Below are positions 43,433-51,850 of a stretch of DNA of 64,000 bases, in pieces. The notes under the pieces are model-generated. The model worked only from the letters and a program-made list of their open reading frames with translations, ran no database searches and was not told the DNA's origin. Position 1 is the stretch's first letter; each line of letters begins with the position of its first letter. A program made the translations under genes and the position numbers. Location of the stretch: the NCBI GenBank assembly GCA_027064525.1, contig JAMOPJ010000038.1, positions 1 to 64,000 of the forward strand. The letters run 5' to 3'. Source of the DNA: Archaeoglobaceae archaeon. GTDB taxonomy: Archaea > Halobacteriota > Archaeoglobi > Archaeoglobales > Archaeoglobaceae.

Positions 43433-44051
43433 GACCTTTCACCCTGCCAACGAACTCCCTAATCAGATCTTCATCCTTTCTGCCATTTCTCTCAACTCCG
43501 CTCGAAACATCCACTCCAAACGGTTTGACGAATTCCACTATCTCGCAGACATTTTTAGGACTCAAACCTCCAGCCAGAATTATGTCAAACTTCTTGGCGA
43601 TTATTCTACTGACGCGATGATCGTGAATAAGACCACTTCCTTTGCCGGTATCGAGCAAAATTCTATCGACTTCGAATTGCTCTATTCGCTCCACGAGTCG
43701 CTCCGCATCCTCCTCCGGATTTTCGCTCCTCTTAGGAACTTTGAAGGCTTTCATCACGAAGACCCCGAACTCAGTCTTTATCCTATCTACCACTTTAGGA
43801 TCTATTGAATCCGTGTGTATCTGAACGAACTCAGCATTTATAGTATCTATAATTCCGCTCCATCCTTCGAAATCGCTCAAAGTGGAGACTGCAAAGACTG
43901 GAATCTCCGCGTTCTCTATAATCACCCTCGCTTCATTCAAGCCTATGCGACGCTTAGATTCGCATTCAACTACAACTCCGGTAGCATCGGCGTATCTTTC
44001 GACAATACGCAGATCCTTCAGATCCCTTATCCCGCAAATCTTCACAAACAT
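43425..44051 (-). CDS. trpF: Phosphoribosylanthranilate isomerase
   Basis: 208 residues. Catalytic Cys6 in KICGIRD, the Asp in DRILLDTGKGSG, phosphate loop ILAGGLSPKNV and FGVDVSSGVERNGRKD. It overlaps the 85-residue gene upstream by 10 nt and the ACT gene downstream by 8 nt. Confidence 0.97.
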   Translation of the reverse strand: MFVKICGIRDLKDLRIVERYADATGVVVECESKRRIGLNEARVIIENAEIPVFAVSTLSDFEGWSGIIDTINAEFVQIHTDSIDPKVVDRIKTEFGVFVMKAFKVPKRSENPEEDAERLVERIEQFEVDRILLDTGKGSGLIHDHRVSRIIAKKFDIILAGGLSPKNVCEIVEFVKPFGVDVSSGVERNGRKDEDLIREFVGRVKGHG

Positions 44052-44299
44052 GCCAACACCCTCAGTCTCGCTTCTATCAGCAGATCTAATTCCTTTTTTA
44101 AGCCCAATCCCGTAGCTTTATCTATCATCTCACCTACCAATCCTACAAGCATTCTTAGTCCAGCACTGAAGCCGAAGCTACCGAATTCTTCTCTTACATC
44201 TTCAAGCACATCGAGCATAACTCTCAACTTACTGCACTCATCTCTAAAATGCTCGTTTGAGCAAACTTCATCAAGAATTTCAAAAACCCTACCGATCAT
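44042..44299 (-). CDS. Unknown 85-residue protein within trp operon
   Basis: Entirely helical in appearance, with Cys13, Cys22 and Cys84, and a hydrophobic central stretch (SAGLRMLVGLVGEMIDKATG). It overlaps trpG by 4 nt and trpF by 10 nt, the same tight coupling as the known genes, which argues that it is really translated. I know no trp-operon protein of this kind. It might help TrpE/TrpG or be a lineage-specific regulator. No functional claim is made. Confidence 0.65.
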   Translation of the reverse strand: MIGRVFEILDEVCSNEHFRDECSKLRVMLDVLEDVREEFGSFGFSAGLRMLVGLVGEMIDKATGLGLKKELDLLIEARLRVLACL

Positions 44300-44877
44300 C
44301 TTCGACCCTTACACAGATAAACAAAATTCTTTATAATCTTCAACCCCTCTCCAGCGTGATATTCGGTAAGAACGCTCTCAGGATGGAACTGCACACCTTC
44401 TATCGGCTTTCTCTTGTGTCTTATGCCCATAATTACTCCGTCGCTCAACGAAACCGCGGATACCTCGAACCCCTTAGGAACCTCCAAGACCGCCAAGGAG
44501 TGATACCTCCCAGCTTCGAGCGGATTTTTAATCCCACTGAATATCGTTTTTCCGTCGTGCTTAACCAGGCTCGATTTGCCATGTAGGGGCCTAACCCTCC
44601 CAACTCTTCCACCAAACACATGCCCAATTATCTGATGCCCCAAGCAAACACCCAGTATCGGGACTTCCATTTCGAGCACAATTTCGGGACTGTTGCCAAC
44701 GTCTCTCTTGCTTTCCGGTGAACCGGGGCCGGGAGAGATTATTATTCCATCCGGGTTTATCCTCCTAACTTCAGCGAGCGTAATTGTGTTAGGCACAACT
44801 TTGACCTTATCGAAGATCGAAGCGTATTCGGCCAGATTCCAAACGAAGGAATCTCTGTTATCGACAAGCAGAATCAT
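44296..44877 (-). CDS. trpG: Anthranilate synthase glutaminase subunit
   Basis: 193 residues. Triad Cys78 (GVCLGHQIIG), His165 and Glu167 (VQFHPESVLTEYH). ISPGPGSPESKRDVG forms the oxyanion loop. It delivers ammonia to TrpE, whose gene ends 4 nt inside the trpG start. Folate-type PabA use is possible too. Confidence 0.96.
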   Translation of the reverse strand: MILLVDNRDSFVWNLAEYASIFDKVKVVPNTITLAEVRRINPDGIIISPGPGSPESKRDVGNSPEIVLEMEVPILGVCLGHQIIGHVFGGRVGRVRPLHGKSSLVKHDGKTIFSGIKNPLEAGRYHSLAVLEVPKGFEVSAVSLSDGVIMGIRHKRKPIEGVQFHPESVLTEYHAGEGLKIIKNFVYLCKGRR

Positions 44878-46178
44878 TCTATCACCTCCAAAGCCTTAAG
44901 AACGGCGCTCATCTTTCTTTCAGTTTCCACAAACTCTTTCTCTGGCTTGGAATCTGCGACAATGCCGGCACCAGCCCTAACTCTGCAAACGTCGTCTATC
45001 TCGACCATTCTAATTGCAATAGCCATGTCCGCCCAGCCGTTGGCTGAGAAGTAGCCAACACAGCCCCCATAAACTCTTCTCTTTGATCTTTCAAGCTCGT
45101 CTATTATCTCCATGGCCCTGATTTTCGGCGCTCCAGTTAACGTTCCAGCTGGAAAAGCCGCTTCCATCGCATCGAAGGCAGTCTTATCATCCTCAAGCTC
45201 TCCGATAACTTCGCTCTCTATGTGCTGAACATGGCTATACTTTATAACTTCCATGAACATCGTAACCCTCACACTTCCAGCCTTGCTAACCTTTCTGACA
45301 TCGTTTCTGGCCAAATCAACGAGCATGATGTGCTCCGCTCTCTCTTTCTCATCCGAAATTAAAACCTCAGCTATTTTGTGGTCTTCTTCCTCGTTTTTGC
45401 CTCTTGGAGCAGTTCCGGCTATTGGGTTTATTTTGACTATTCTCCCTTCAACGGATGCCATCGTTTCGGGAGAAGCTCCAACAACATCTTTACCGAACTC
45501 CAAGCAGAACATGTATGGGCTCGGATTTATCGCCCTCAAGTTTCTGTAAATCTGGAACGGTGAGTAATCTGTATCGATCTCATATTCTCTCGAAAGGACT
45601 ATCTGAAATGCATCTCCGGCGAATATGTATTCTTTAGCCTTCAAAACCATATTCTCGAACTCTTCCTTATTTGCATCACATCTCAGTATTTCAGAACCAC
45701 CCCCCTCATCATCGAACTCGAACCTCTTGGCCTTCTCGACGATTCTTTCCGCATCCATCTCAGATTTGTTCATGTCGAGGAAGTAGAATTGATTAGTTAT
45801 GTGATCGTAAACGAAAACGTCCTCGTAGTATCCAAAGACGGAGGGCTCATCGATACTACCATCTATAAAATTGTGGACAGCATCGTAAGCAACGTAGCCA
45901 ACGAAACCTCCGACAAACCTCTCACCATCAGCCTCGAACTCGAAAAGGTCTTTAAGAGCCTTAAAGGGATTCGTTTCGTTACTAATTTTCTTTCCATCGA
46001 TCCTCGTTCCTATTCCGTCCACCTCAACTATAAATTTTGGATTTGCCGAGATGTATGTATATCTCGCTTTTCTTTCGTGCTTTCCTGCAGATTCGAGGAT
46101 GAACGGAAAATCGCATTCCTCCCTTATCACAGCATAAAGTTTCAGAGGATCGACGTATTCAAGCTTTTGGACACGCAT
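44874..46178 (-). CDS. trpE: Anthranilate synthase component I
   Basis: 434 residues. Chorismate-binding core: DAFQIVLSREYEID, PSPYMFCLEFGKDVVGASPE, GTAPRGKNEEEDH, FPAGTLTGAPKIRAMEIIDE and RAGAGIVADSKPEKE. The N-terminal LES (28-30) followed by KARYTYIS is the usual tryptophan feedback-inhibition site. It begins 20 nt inside the end of trpD. Confidence 0.97.
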   Translation of the reverse strand: MRVQKLEYVDPLKLYAVIREECDFPFILESAGKHERKARYTYISANPKFIVEVDGIGTRIDGKKISNETNPFKALKDLFEFEADGERFVGGFVGYVAYDAVHNFIDGSIDEPSVFGYYEDVFVYDHITNQFYFLDMNKSEMDAERIVEKAKRFEFDDEGGGSEILRCDANKEEFENMVLKAKEYIFAGDAFQIVLSREYEIDTDYSPFQIYRNLRAINPSPYMFCLEFGKDVVGASPETMASVEGRIVKINPIAGTAPRGKNEEEDHKIAEVLISDEKERAEHIMLVDLARNDVRKVSKAGSVRVTMFMEVIKYSHVQHIESEVIGELEDDKTAFDAMEAAFPAGTLTGAPKIRAMEIIDELERSKRRVYGGCVGYFSANGWADMAIAIRMVEIDDVCRVRAGAGIVADSKPEKEFVETERKMSAVLKALEVIE

Positions 46179-47133
46179 TTACGATCTCCTCCAGCTTGTT
46201 TAAAGCTTCCCCGCTCAAAACCGATTTCACCAACTCAACGCATTCATCGAAATCCGCAACATCCGCTGAGTAGAGGGCCAAGCTCGCGTTCGCTATTATG
46301 AAAGCTCTGTCCACCTCCCTCCCATTGCCGGCAAAAACGGCTTTTATCCTTTCGGCACTTTCTTCTGGGCTTTCGCAAGGAACGATTTTTACCGGCTTTA
46401 AGCCGAAATCTTCGGGCTTAATCTTATATCTCTCGATTTCATTCCCGCCAACCTCAGCGACAATAGTCTCCTTGGCAGGATTCACTTCATCCAAGCCGCT
46501 TCCGTGGATCACCAACGCTTTCTTAACTCCCAAGAAGCTCAAGGCTTCAGCCACTTTTTCCACCAAATCCGGAGAGCTGACTCCAACGATCTGATAATCA
46601 GGTTCGGCAGGATTGGCCAAAGGTCCCAAGACGTTAAAGATCGTCTTAACCTTTAGCTCTTTCCTGACAGGCATAATTCTTTTCAGCGTCGGATGGTAGA
46701 GTGGGGCAAATAAGAAAGCGAAGTTAGTTTTCTCGATTACTGATTTAACTTCCTCCGGCTTAAGATCTATCTTCATGCCAAACGCATCAAGCACGTTTGC
46801 AGAACCGCTTTTTGACGTTATCGAAACGTTTCCGTGCTTTGCTACCCTCTTGAAGCACGATAGAATTATTGCACTTGCAGTGCTGACGTTTATCGTCGAT
46901 GCTCCGTCGCCTCCAGTTCCGCACGTATCGCAAACTTCTCCAAGCTCAAGCTTTACAGCATTGTCCCTCATAGCCTTCGCAAAACCGGCAAGCTCTTCAG
47001 CGGTGTAGCCTTTGGTCTGCAAAGCTACGAGATAACCGGCTATTCTGACATCGGACTCCTTAAGCAGGATGTTGTAGAGCTCGTATGCCTCTTCAAAACT
47101 CAGATTTTTACCTTCAACGATCTTGTTCAGCAT
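46159..47133 (-). CDS. trpD: Anthranilate phosphoribosyltransferase
   Basis: 324 residues. PRPP loop CDTCGTGGDGASTINVST, KHGNVSITSKSGSANVLDAF, and FAPLYHPTLKRIMPVRKEL. It joins anthranilate to PRPP. The end is overlapped 20 nt by trpE; its start lies 7 nt inside trpC. Confidence 0.97.
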   Translation of the reverse strand: MLNKIVEGKNLSFEEAYELYNILLKESDVRIAGYLVALQTKGYTAEELAGFAKAMRDNAVKLELGEVCDTCGTGGDGASTINVSTASAIILSCFKRVAKHGNVSITSKSGSANVLDAFGMKIDLKPEEVKSVIEKTNFAFLFAPLYHPTLKRIMPVRKELKVKTIFNVLGPLANPAEPDYQIVGVSSPDLVEKVAEALSFLGVKKALVIHGSGLDEVNPAKETIVAEVGGNEIERYKIKPEDFGLKPVKIVPCESPEESAERIKAVFAGNGREVDRAFIIANASLALYSADVADFDECVELVKSVLSGEALNKLEEIVNACPKA

Positions 47134-47813
47134 AATTTCGCCTCCACAAACTCTTTAACGATCTTTTCAGGATCCTCAGCTTTCATAAAAGCCGTTCCGA
47201 TCAGAACAGCATCAGCATGACTTAGAGCGATCTTCAAATCTTGGAGAGATGATATTCCGCTTTCACTAACCTTCACAAACCTATCGGGGATTAGAGGGGC
47301 GAGTTTGGCCGTAAGCGTGACGTTTCCGTCATCCTTCTCAAGCCTTCCTATATCTCTGTTGTTTATGCCGATCATCGTCGAATTCGTTTCGACTGCTATG
47401 AGCAGTTCGTCGTAGCTGTGAACTTCAACGAGAGTATCGAGCCCATGCTCCAATGCAAAATCAACGAACTCTGCTGTCTTATTCCTCAAAATCCTCGTAA
47501 TGATCAAAACCGCAGAAGCTTCAGCTTCAGCCGTTCTTTCGATTTCCTCCTTAGTTGTTATGAAATCTTTTCTTAGAACGGGCAGATTTGTCTCCTTGCA
47601 AATACGTCTAAACAACTCGAAATCGCCCTTGAAGAACTTGGGTTCTGTTATGTAAGAAATTCCCACCGCTCCAGCCCTCTCGTAAGCTCTCAGAATTTCA
47701 ATCGGATCTCTGTTTCTTAATAAATCACCGTATTTAGGTGAATGAACCTTAACCTCAGCGATAACAGCATTCTTCTTGCAATTCCTAATCGCTCTGCTCA
47801 GTCCAAAGTCCAT
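47127..47813 (-). CDS. trpC: Indole-3-glycerol-phosphate synthase
   Basis: About 228 residues. Catalytic Glu and Lys in VIAEVKVHSPKYGD, a second Lys in PVLRKDFI, NNRDIGRLEKD and the phosphate site SESGISS. A GTG one codon upstream is an equal start candidate. First gene of the trp operon, with TATA box about 40 bp upstream. Confidence 0.96.
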   Translation of the reverse strand: MDFGLSRAIRNCKKNAVIAEVKVHSPKYGDLLRNRDPIEILRAYERAGAVGISYITEPKFFKGDFELFRRICKETNLPVLRKDFITTKEEIERTAEAEASAVLIITRILRNKTAEFVDFALEHGLDTLVEVHSYDELLIAVETNSTMIGINNRDIGRLEKDDGNVTLTAKLAPLIPDRFVKVSESGISSLQDLKIALSHADAVLIGTAFMKAEDPEKIVKEFVEAKLC

Positions 47814-47851
47814 CACCTATCTTCACCATACATGCCTAATTCCAAAATCTG

Positions 47852-47860
47852 TATTTAAGC
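47852..47860 (-). promoter_or_regulatory. Putative TATA box of the trp operon
   Basis: CTTAAATAC on the minus strand, preceded by a purine-rich BRE-like AAAATG, lies 39-47 bp ahead of trpC. No TGTACA-type TrpY box was seen. Another possible, bidirectional TATA element lies in the repeat region at 47953-47961. Confidence 0.4.
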
Positions 47861-47919
47861 ATTTTCATTGAGATCGATTCCACATAATGGGAATAATCTC
47901 GCTGACATACAATAGAAAG

Positions 47920-48017
47920 CATTAAAGCCGGTGCTGACCCTTTTAGGTTAGACTTTATATACAGCGAGGCTTTAATGTGGTTGCTTTAACCATTATGGGG
48001 TCAGCACCATTAAAGCC
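47920..48017. repeat. Composite repeat element between trp operon and tRNA-Lys
   Basis: Element A, CATTAAAGCC, occurs at 47920-47929 and again at 48008-48017; its exact reverse complement GGCTTTAATG lies at 47968-47977. Element B, GGTGCTGACCC (47930-47940), has its exact reverse complement GGGTCAGCACC at 47998-48008. Between them is a TATA-like TTTATATA (47954-47961) usable in either direction. A with A' and B with B' cannot pair in one simple hairpin at the same time. Possible nature: double operator, alternative RNA fold, or a small mobile-element scar. No coding sequence here. Confidence 0.7.
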
Positions 48018-48026
48018 CACGAAAAA

Positions 48027-48036
48027 GATTTATATC
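48027..48036 (+). promoter_or_regulatory. Promoter TATA box of tRNA-Lys
   Basis: GATTTATATC preceded by GAAAAA (BRE-like) lies 22-31 bp upstream of the first base of the mature tRNA, the standard archaeal spacing. Confidence 0.6.
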
Positions 48037-48057
48037 GAATTGCCATCATTACGCTGA

Positions 48058-48131
48058 GGGCTCGTAGCTCAGCCAGGTAGAGCGACGGGCTTTTAACCCG
48101 TCGGTCGCGGGTTCAAATCCCGTCGAGCCCG
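48058..48131 (+). tRNA. tRNA-Lys (anticodon TTT)
   Basis: Complete cloverleaf of 74 nt. Acceptor GGGCTCG (48058-48064) pairs with CGAGCCC (48124-48130); D arm GCTC-AGCCAGGTA-GAGC; anticodon stem ACGGG/CCCGT around loop CTTTTAA, giving anticodon TTT; T arm GCGGG-TTCAAAT-CCCGT. Discriminator G. CCA is not encoded. No intron. Confidence 0.97.
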
Positions 48132-48158
48132 CTTTCATCTCAACTTTGGTGGTGGGAT

Positions 48159-48470
48159 ATGAAGATTAGGTTGCAGGATCACATACTCGTTCCGAAGCAT
48201 GAGGTTTTGAGTAAGGAAGAAGCTGAGGAGGTTTTAAAGACCTTGGGCGTTAAGCCGGAGCAACTGCCAAAGATTAGGGCAGATGATCCTATAGCCAAGG
48301 AGATCGGAGCTAAAGTTGGCGACATCGTCAGGATCATCAGAGAAAGTCCAACGGCAGGAAAATCCATAGCTTATAGGCTTGTAATTCCGCCTTCAATAAA
48401 AACTTCAAAGCTTGTAAAGGAGGAGAAAGAAGAGGTTGAGTCCGAAGTTGAAGAGGAGGAAGAAGTCTAA
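48159..48470 (+). CDS. rpoH: RNA polymerase subunit H (Rpo5)
   Basis: 103 residues. [60 protein letters not shown] are the conserved archaeal H core; the last ~20 residues are an acidic tail ([13 protein letters not shown]). GGTGG precedes the ATG. It starts the polymerase gene cluster. Confidence 0.96.
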   Translation: MKIRLQDHILVPKHEVLSKEEAEEVLKTLGVKPEQLPKIRADDPIAKEIGAKVGDIVRIIRESPTAGKSIAYRLVIPPSIKTSKLVKEEKEEVESEVEEEEEV

Positions 48471-48548
48471 AATTATGAGACATGACAATTTTTCACGAAT
48501 AAGTTTAAATTACCAAACTTTTAACTTAGCCTACTTCAGGTGGTGGTT

Positions 48549-50024
48549 ATGTTAGATAGGAGGGTTTTGGCGAGAGCCTACTTCACGCATGAGAGGCTCG
48601 TCAAGCATCAGATAGATTCGTTTAACCGATTCCTAGATGAGGGTCTGCAAAGGGTAATCGACGAGCAGAAGATCATCGAATTGGACATTCCCGATACTTA
48701 CGTTAAGCTTGGGAAGGTTTGGGTTGGCAAACCAATCGTAAAAGAGGCTGATGGTTCAAGGAGAAAGCTATTCCCAGCTGAGGCAAGACTCAGGAATCTA
48801 ACATACGCCGCGCCGATATACTTAGAAGCTCAAATCATAGATGAGGGACGAGAGCTCGAAGAGGAGGTAGTTGAGATAGGAATGCTTCCCATCATGCTCA
48901 AATCCAAAGCCTGCAACTTGAATGAGGTTGACGACGTAACGAAGGTTGGAGAAGATCCATTGGATCCGGGTGGATACTTCATAATAAACGGAAGTGAGAG
49001 AGCCTTGATGACTTTGGAAGATCTCGCTCCAAACAAAATTCTCCTTGAGAAAGAAGAGAGATACGGTGAAGAAATAGAAATTGCAAAGTGCTTCAGTCAG
49101 AGAGCGGGATACAGAGCGCTTGTAGTCGTCGAAAGAACAAAAGGCAACATACTCGAAGTTACGTTCCCACAACTGCCTAAGCCGATCCAATTCGTCGTTC
49201 TGATGAAGGCTTTGGGTGTTGAAACTGATCAGGAGATCATCGAGATGGTCAGCACCAACCCGGAGATCATGAAGTTCATGCTTGAAAATGTAGAAGTTGC
49301 AGAAGTTGAAACGCAGGAGGAGGCTATAGAATACATCGGAAGAAGGGTCGCTCCGGGGCAGAGTAGAGAATACAGGATTCAGAGAGCCAATCAGGTATTG
49401 GATCAATACTTCCTACCACACTTGGGCGTTGAGCCTGAAGCAAGGAGGGCTAAAGCTTTCTTCTTAGCAAGAATGGCTGAGATGGTTTTCGAGCTTGCGT
49501 TGGGATTGAGAAGAGAAGATGACAAAGACCACTACGCAAACAAGAGGCTGAAGTTGGCTGGAGATCTTATGGAGGAGATATTCAGAGTTGCACTCCTTAG
49601 GCTCATCAAGGATGTGAAGTATCAGCTTGAAAGGGCTAAAGCAAGAGGTAGGCCTCTTAAGATGACCACAGCTGTAAGGGCCGACGTTCTGACAGATAGA
49701 ATCATGCACCCGATGGCTACTGGAAATTGGGTTGGTGGAAGGACCGGAGTTTCCCAGCTCATAGATAGACACAACTACATGTCCGTTCTTTCCCACTTAA
49801 GGAGAGTCATTTCTCCGCTTTCAAGATCACAGCCTCATTTCGAGGCAAGAGATCTCCACCCAACTCAGTGGGGTAGGGTTTGCCCGAACGAAACCCCGGA
49901 AGGGCCGAACTGTGGATTGGTTAAGAACTTCGCGCAGTATGCTGAGGTTAGTGTAGGAACGAATGAAGAGGAAATCAAGAGGGTGCTGTTTAATTTGGGT
50001 GTAGAACCTATAAGGGGTGGTTGA
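48549..50024 (+). CDS. rpoB2: RNA polymerase subunit B'' (Rpo2 N-terminal)
   Basis: 491 residues from ATG 48549 (AGGTGGT upstream). Contains [31 protein letters not shown], the fork-loop region [18 protein letters not shown], and the C-terminal [20 protein letters not shown] that meets B'. Split B'' and B' genes are typical for methanogens and Archaeoglobales. The stop overlaps the B' start region. Confidence 0.97.
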   Translation: MLDRRVLARAYFTHERLVKHQIDSFNRFLDEGLQRVIDEQKIIELDIPDTYVKLGKVWVGKPIVKEADGSRRKLFPAEARLRNLTYAAPIYLEAQIIDEGRELEEEVVEIGMLPIMLKSKACNLNEVDDVTKVGEDPLDPGGYFIINGSERALMTLEDLAPNKILLEKEERYGEEIEIAKCFSQRAGYRALVVVERTKGNILEVTFPQLPKPIQFVVLMKALGVETDQEIIEMVSTNPEIMKFMLENVEVAEVETQEEAIEYIGRRVAPGQSREYRIQRANQVLDQYFLPHLGVEPEARRAKAFFLARMAEMVFELALGLRREDDKDHYANKRLKLAGDLMEEIFRVALLRLIKDVKYQLERAKARGRPLKMTTAVRADVLTDRIMHPMATGNWVGGRTGVSQLIDRHNYMSVLSHLRRVISPLSRSQPHFEARDLHPTQWGRVCPNETPEGPNCGLVKNFAQYAEVSVGTNEEEIKRVLFNLGVEPIRGG

Positions 50025-50025
50025 T

Positions 50026-51840
50026 TTGGAGAGGAAGTGTAGAGTTTACGTTAACGGTGCTCTAATCGGTTTTGTAGATGACGGTCAGATGTTAGCCGAG
50101 CAGATCAGAGAGTTGAGAAGAAACGGCAAGATCTCAATTCAGGTTAACGTTGCTTACTATCCCGACTCAAATGAGGTCAGGATAAATACCGATGCCGGAA
50201 GGGCTAGAAGACCGCTTATAGTTGTTAAAGATGGAAAACCGCTCGTTACTGAGGAGGACATCGAGAAACTCAAGAATGGAGAAATTACTTTTGATGATTT
50301 GGTCAAGCAAGGAAAGATCGAGTTCTTGGATGCTGAGGAGGAGGAGAACGCTTACATTGCCGTGAATGAGGAAGACTTGACTCCAGAGCACACACACCTC
50401 GAATTAGATCCTTCGCTAATAGCTGGAATCTGCTTGGGTTCGATTCCATATCCAGAACACAACGCATCTCCGCGTAACACGATGGGTGCTGCAATGATCA
50501 AGCAGAGCCTTGGTTTGCCCTATGCAAATCTCGCGTGGAGGGCCGATACGAGAGGACATTTATTACATTATCCACAAGTTCCTATCGTAACCACCGACAC
50601 GCAGAGAGAAATCAAATACGACGAGAGACCCTCTGGACAGAACTTCGTCGTTGCGGTTTTGAGCTACGAAGGATACAACATCGAAGATGCTCTTATCTTC
50701 AACAAAGGTAGCATAGACCGTGGTTTGGCAAGATCGCACTTCTTCAGAACTTACGAAGCTGAAGAAATCAGATACCCTGGTGGTCAGGAAGACAGATTCG
50801 AAATCCCGCCAGCGGATGTTTCTGGTTACAGAGGTGCCGAAGCATACATGCACTTAGATGAAGACGGACTCGTATTCCCAGAGACTGAAGTTGGTCCAGA
50901 CGATGTCCTAATCGGTAAGACTTCGCCACCAAGATTCCTTGAAGAGCCCAAATTGGGAATAAGCCCCCAAAAGAGAAGAGAGACTTCAGTTTGCATGAGG
51001 AGCAACGAGAAAGGAATCGTAGATGCCGTCTTCCTGATGCAATCGGAAAGCGGTTCAAAGCTTGCTAAGGTTAGGGTTAGAGATCTGAGAATTCCAGAGC
51101 TTGGAGATAAGTTTGCATCGAGGCACGGACAGAAGGGTGTAATAGGTTTGATCGTGCCAGAAGAAGACATGCCTTGGACCGAATCTGGAATAGTTCCAGA
51201 TATGATCATCAATCCGCATGCGATTCCATCAAGAATGACCGTCGGTCACGTTTTGGAGATGATAGGTGGTAAAGTCGGTTGCTTAGAAGGCAGGAGAATC
51301 GATGGAACTATATTCCATGGTGAGAAAGAATGGGATCTTAGAAAGGCTTTGGAGAAGTTTGGATTCGTTCACACTGGTAAAGAGGTTATGTACGATGGTA
51401 TAACTGGAAAGAGGTATGTCGTAGACATATTCGTCGGTGTTATCTACTATCAGAAGCTCTACCATATGGTTTCAAGCAAGATTCATGCGAGGAGCAGGGG
51501 GCCAGTGCAGATTCTCACAAGGCAACCTACGGAGGGTAGAGCTAGGAAGGGTGGTCTGAGATTCGGAGAAATGGAAAGAGATGTGCTCATAGGGCATGGA
51601 GCTGCCTTACTGCTCAAAGATAGATTGCTTGAAGAATCAGACAAGATAGAGGTCTACGTTTGCGGAAACTGCGGACATATCGCAACCTACGATTATAGAA
51701 GAGGTAACGCCTACTGCCATGTCTGTGATGATGATAGCAACATCCACAAGGTTGAGATGAGTTATGCGTTCAAGCTGCTTTTGGATGAGCTCAAATCGAT
51801 GATGATCGCTCCAAGATTGATTTTGGGAGATAAAGCTTGA
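50026..51840 (+). CDS. rpoB1: RNA polymerase subunit B' (Rpo2 C-terminal)
   Basis: 604 residues from TTG 50026, with GGGGTGG at a proper distance; GTG 50017 is an alternative. Key parts: [56 protein letters not shown], and the C-terminal zinc finger [20 protein letters not shown]. It forms the second half of the catalytic cleft. Confidence 0.97.
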   Translation: MERKCRVYVNGALIGFVDDGQMLAEQIRELRRNGKISIQVNVAYYPDSNEVRINTDAGRARRPLIVVKDGKPLVTEEDIEKLKNGEITFDDLVKQGKIEFLDAEEEENAYIAVNEEDLTPEHTHLELDPSLIAGICLGSIPYPEHNASPRNTMGAAMIKQSLGLPYANLAWRADTRGHLLHYPQVPIVTTDTQREIKYDERPSGQNFVVAVLSYEGYNIEDALIFNKGSIDRGLARSHFFRTYEAEEIRYPGGQEDRFEIPPADVSGYRGAEAYMHLDEDGLVFPETEVGPDDVLIGKTSPPRFLEEPKLGISPQKRRETSVCMRSNEKGIVDAVFLMQSESGSKLAKVRVRDLRIPELGDKFASRHGQKGVIGLIVPEEDMPWTESGIVPDMIINPHAIPSRMTVGHVLEMIGGKVGCLEGRRIDGTIFHGEKEWDLRKALEKFGFVHTGKEVMYDGITGKRYVVDIFVGVIYYQKLYHMVSSKIHARSRGPVQILTRQPTEGRARKGGLRFGEMERDVLIGHGAALLLKDRLLEESDKIEVYVCGNCGHIATYDYRRGNAYCHVCDDDSNIHKVEMSYAFKLLLDELKSMMIAPRLILGDKA

Positions 51841-51850
51841 GGTGGTTGTG

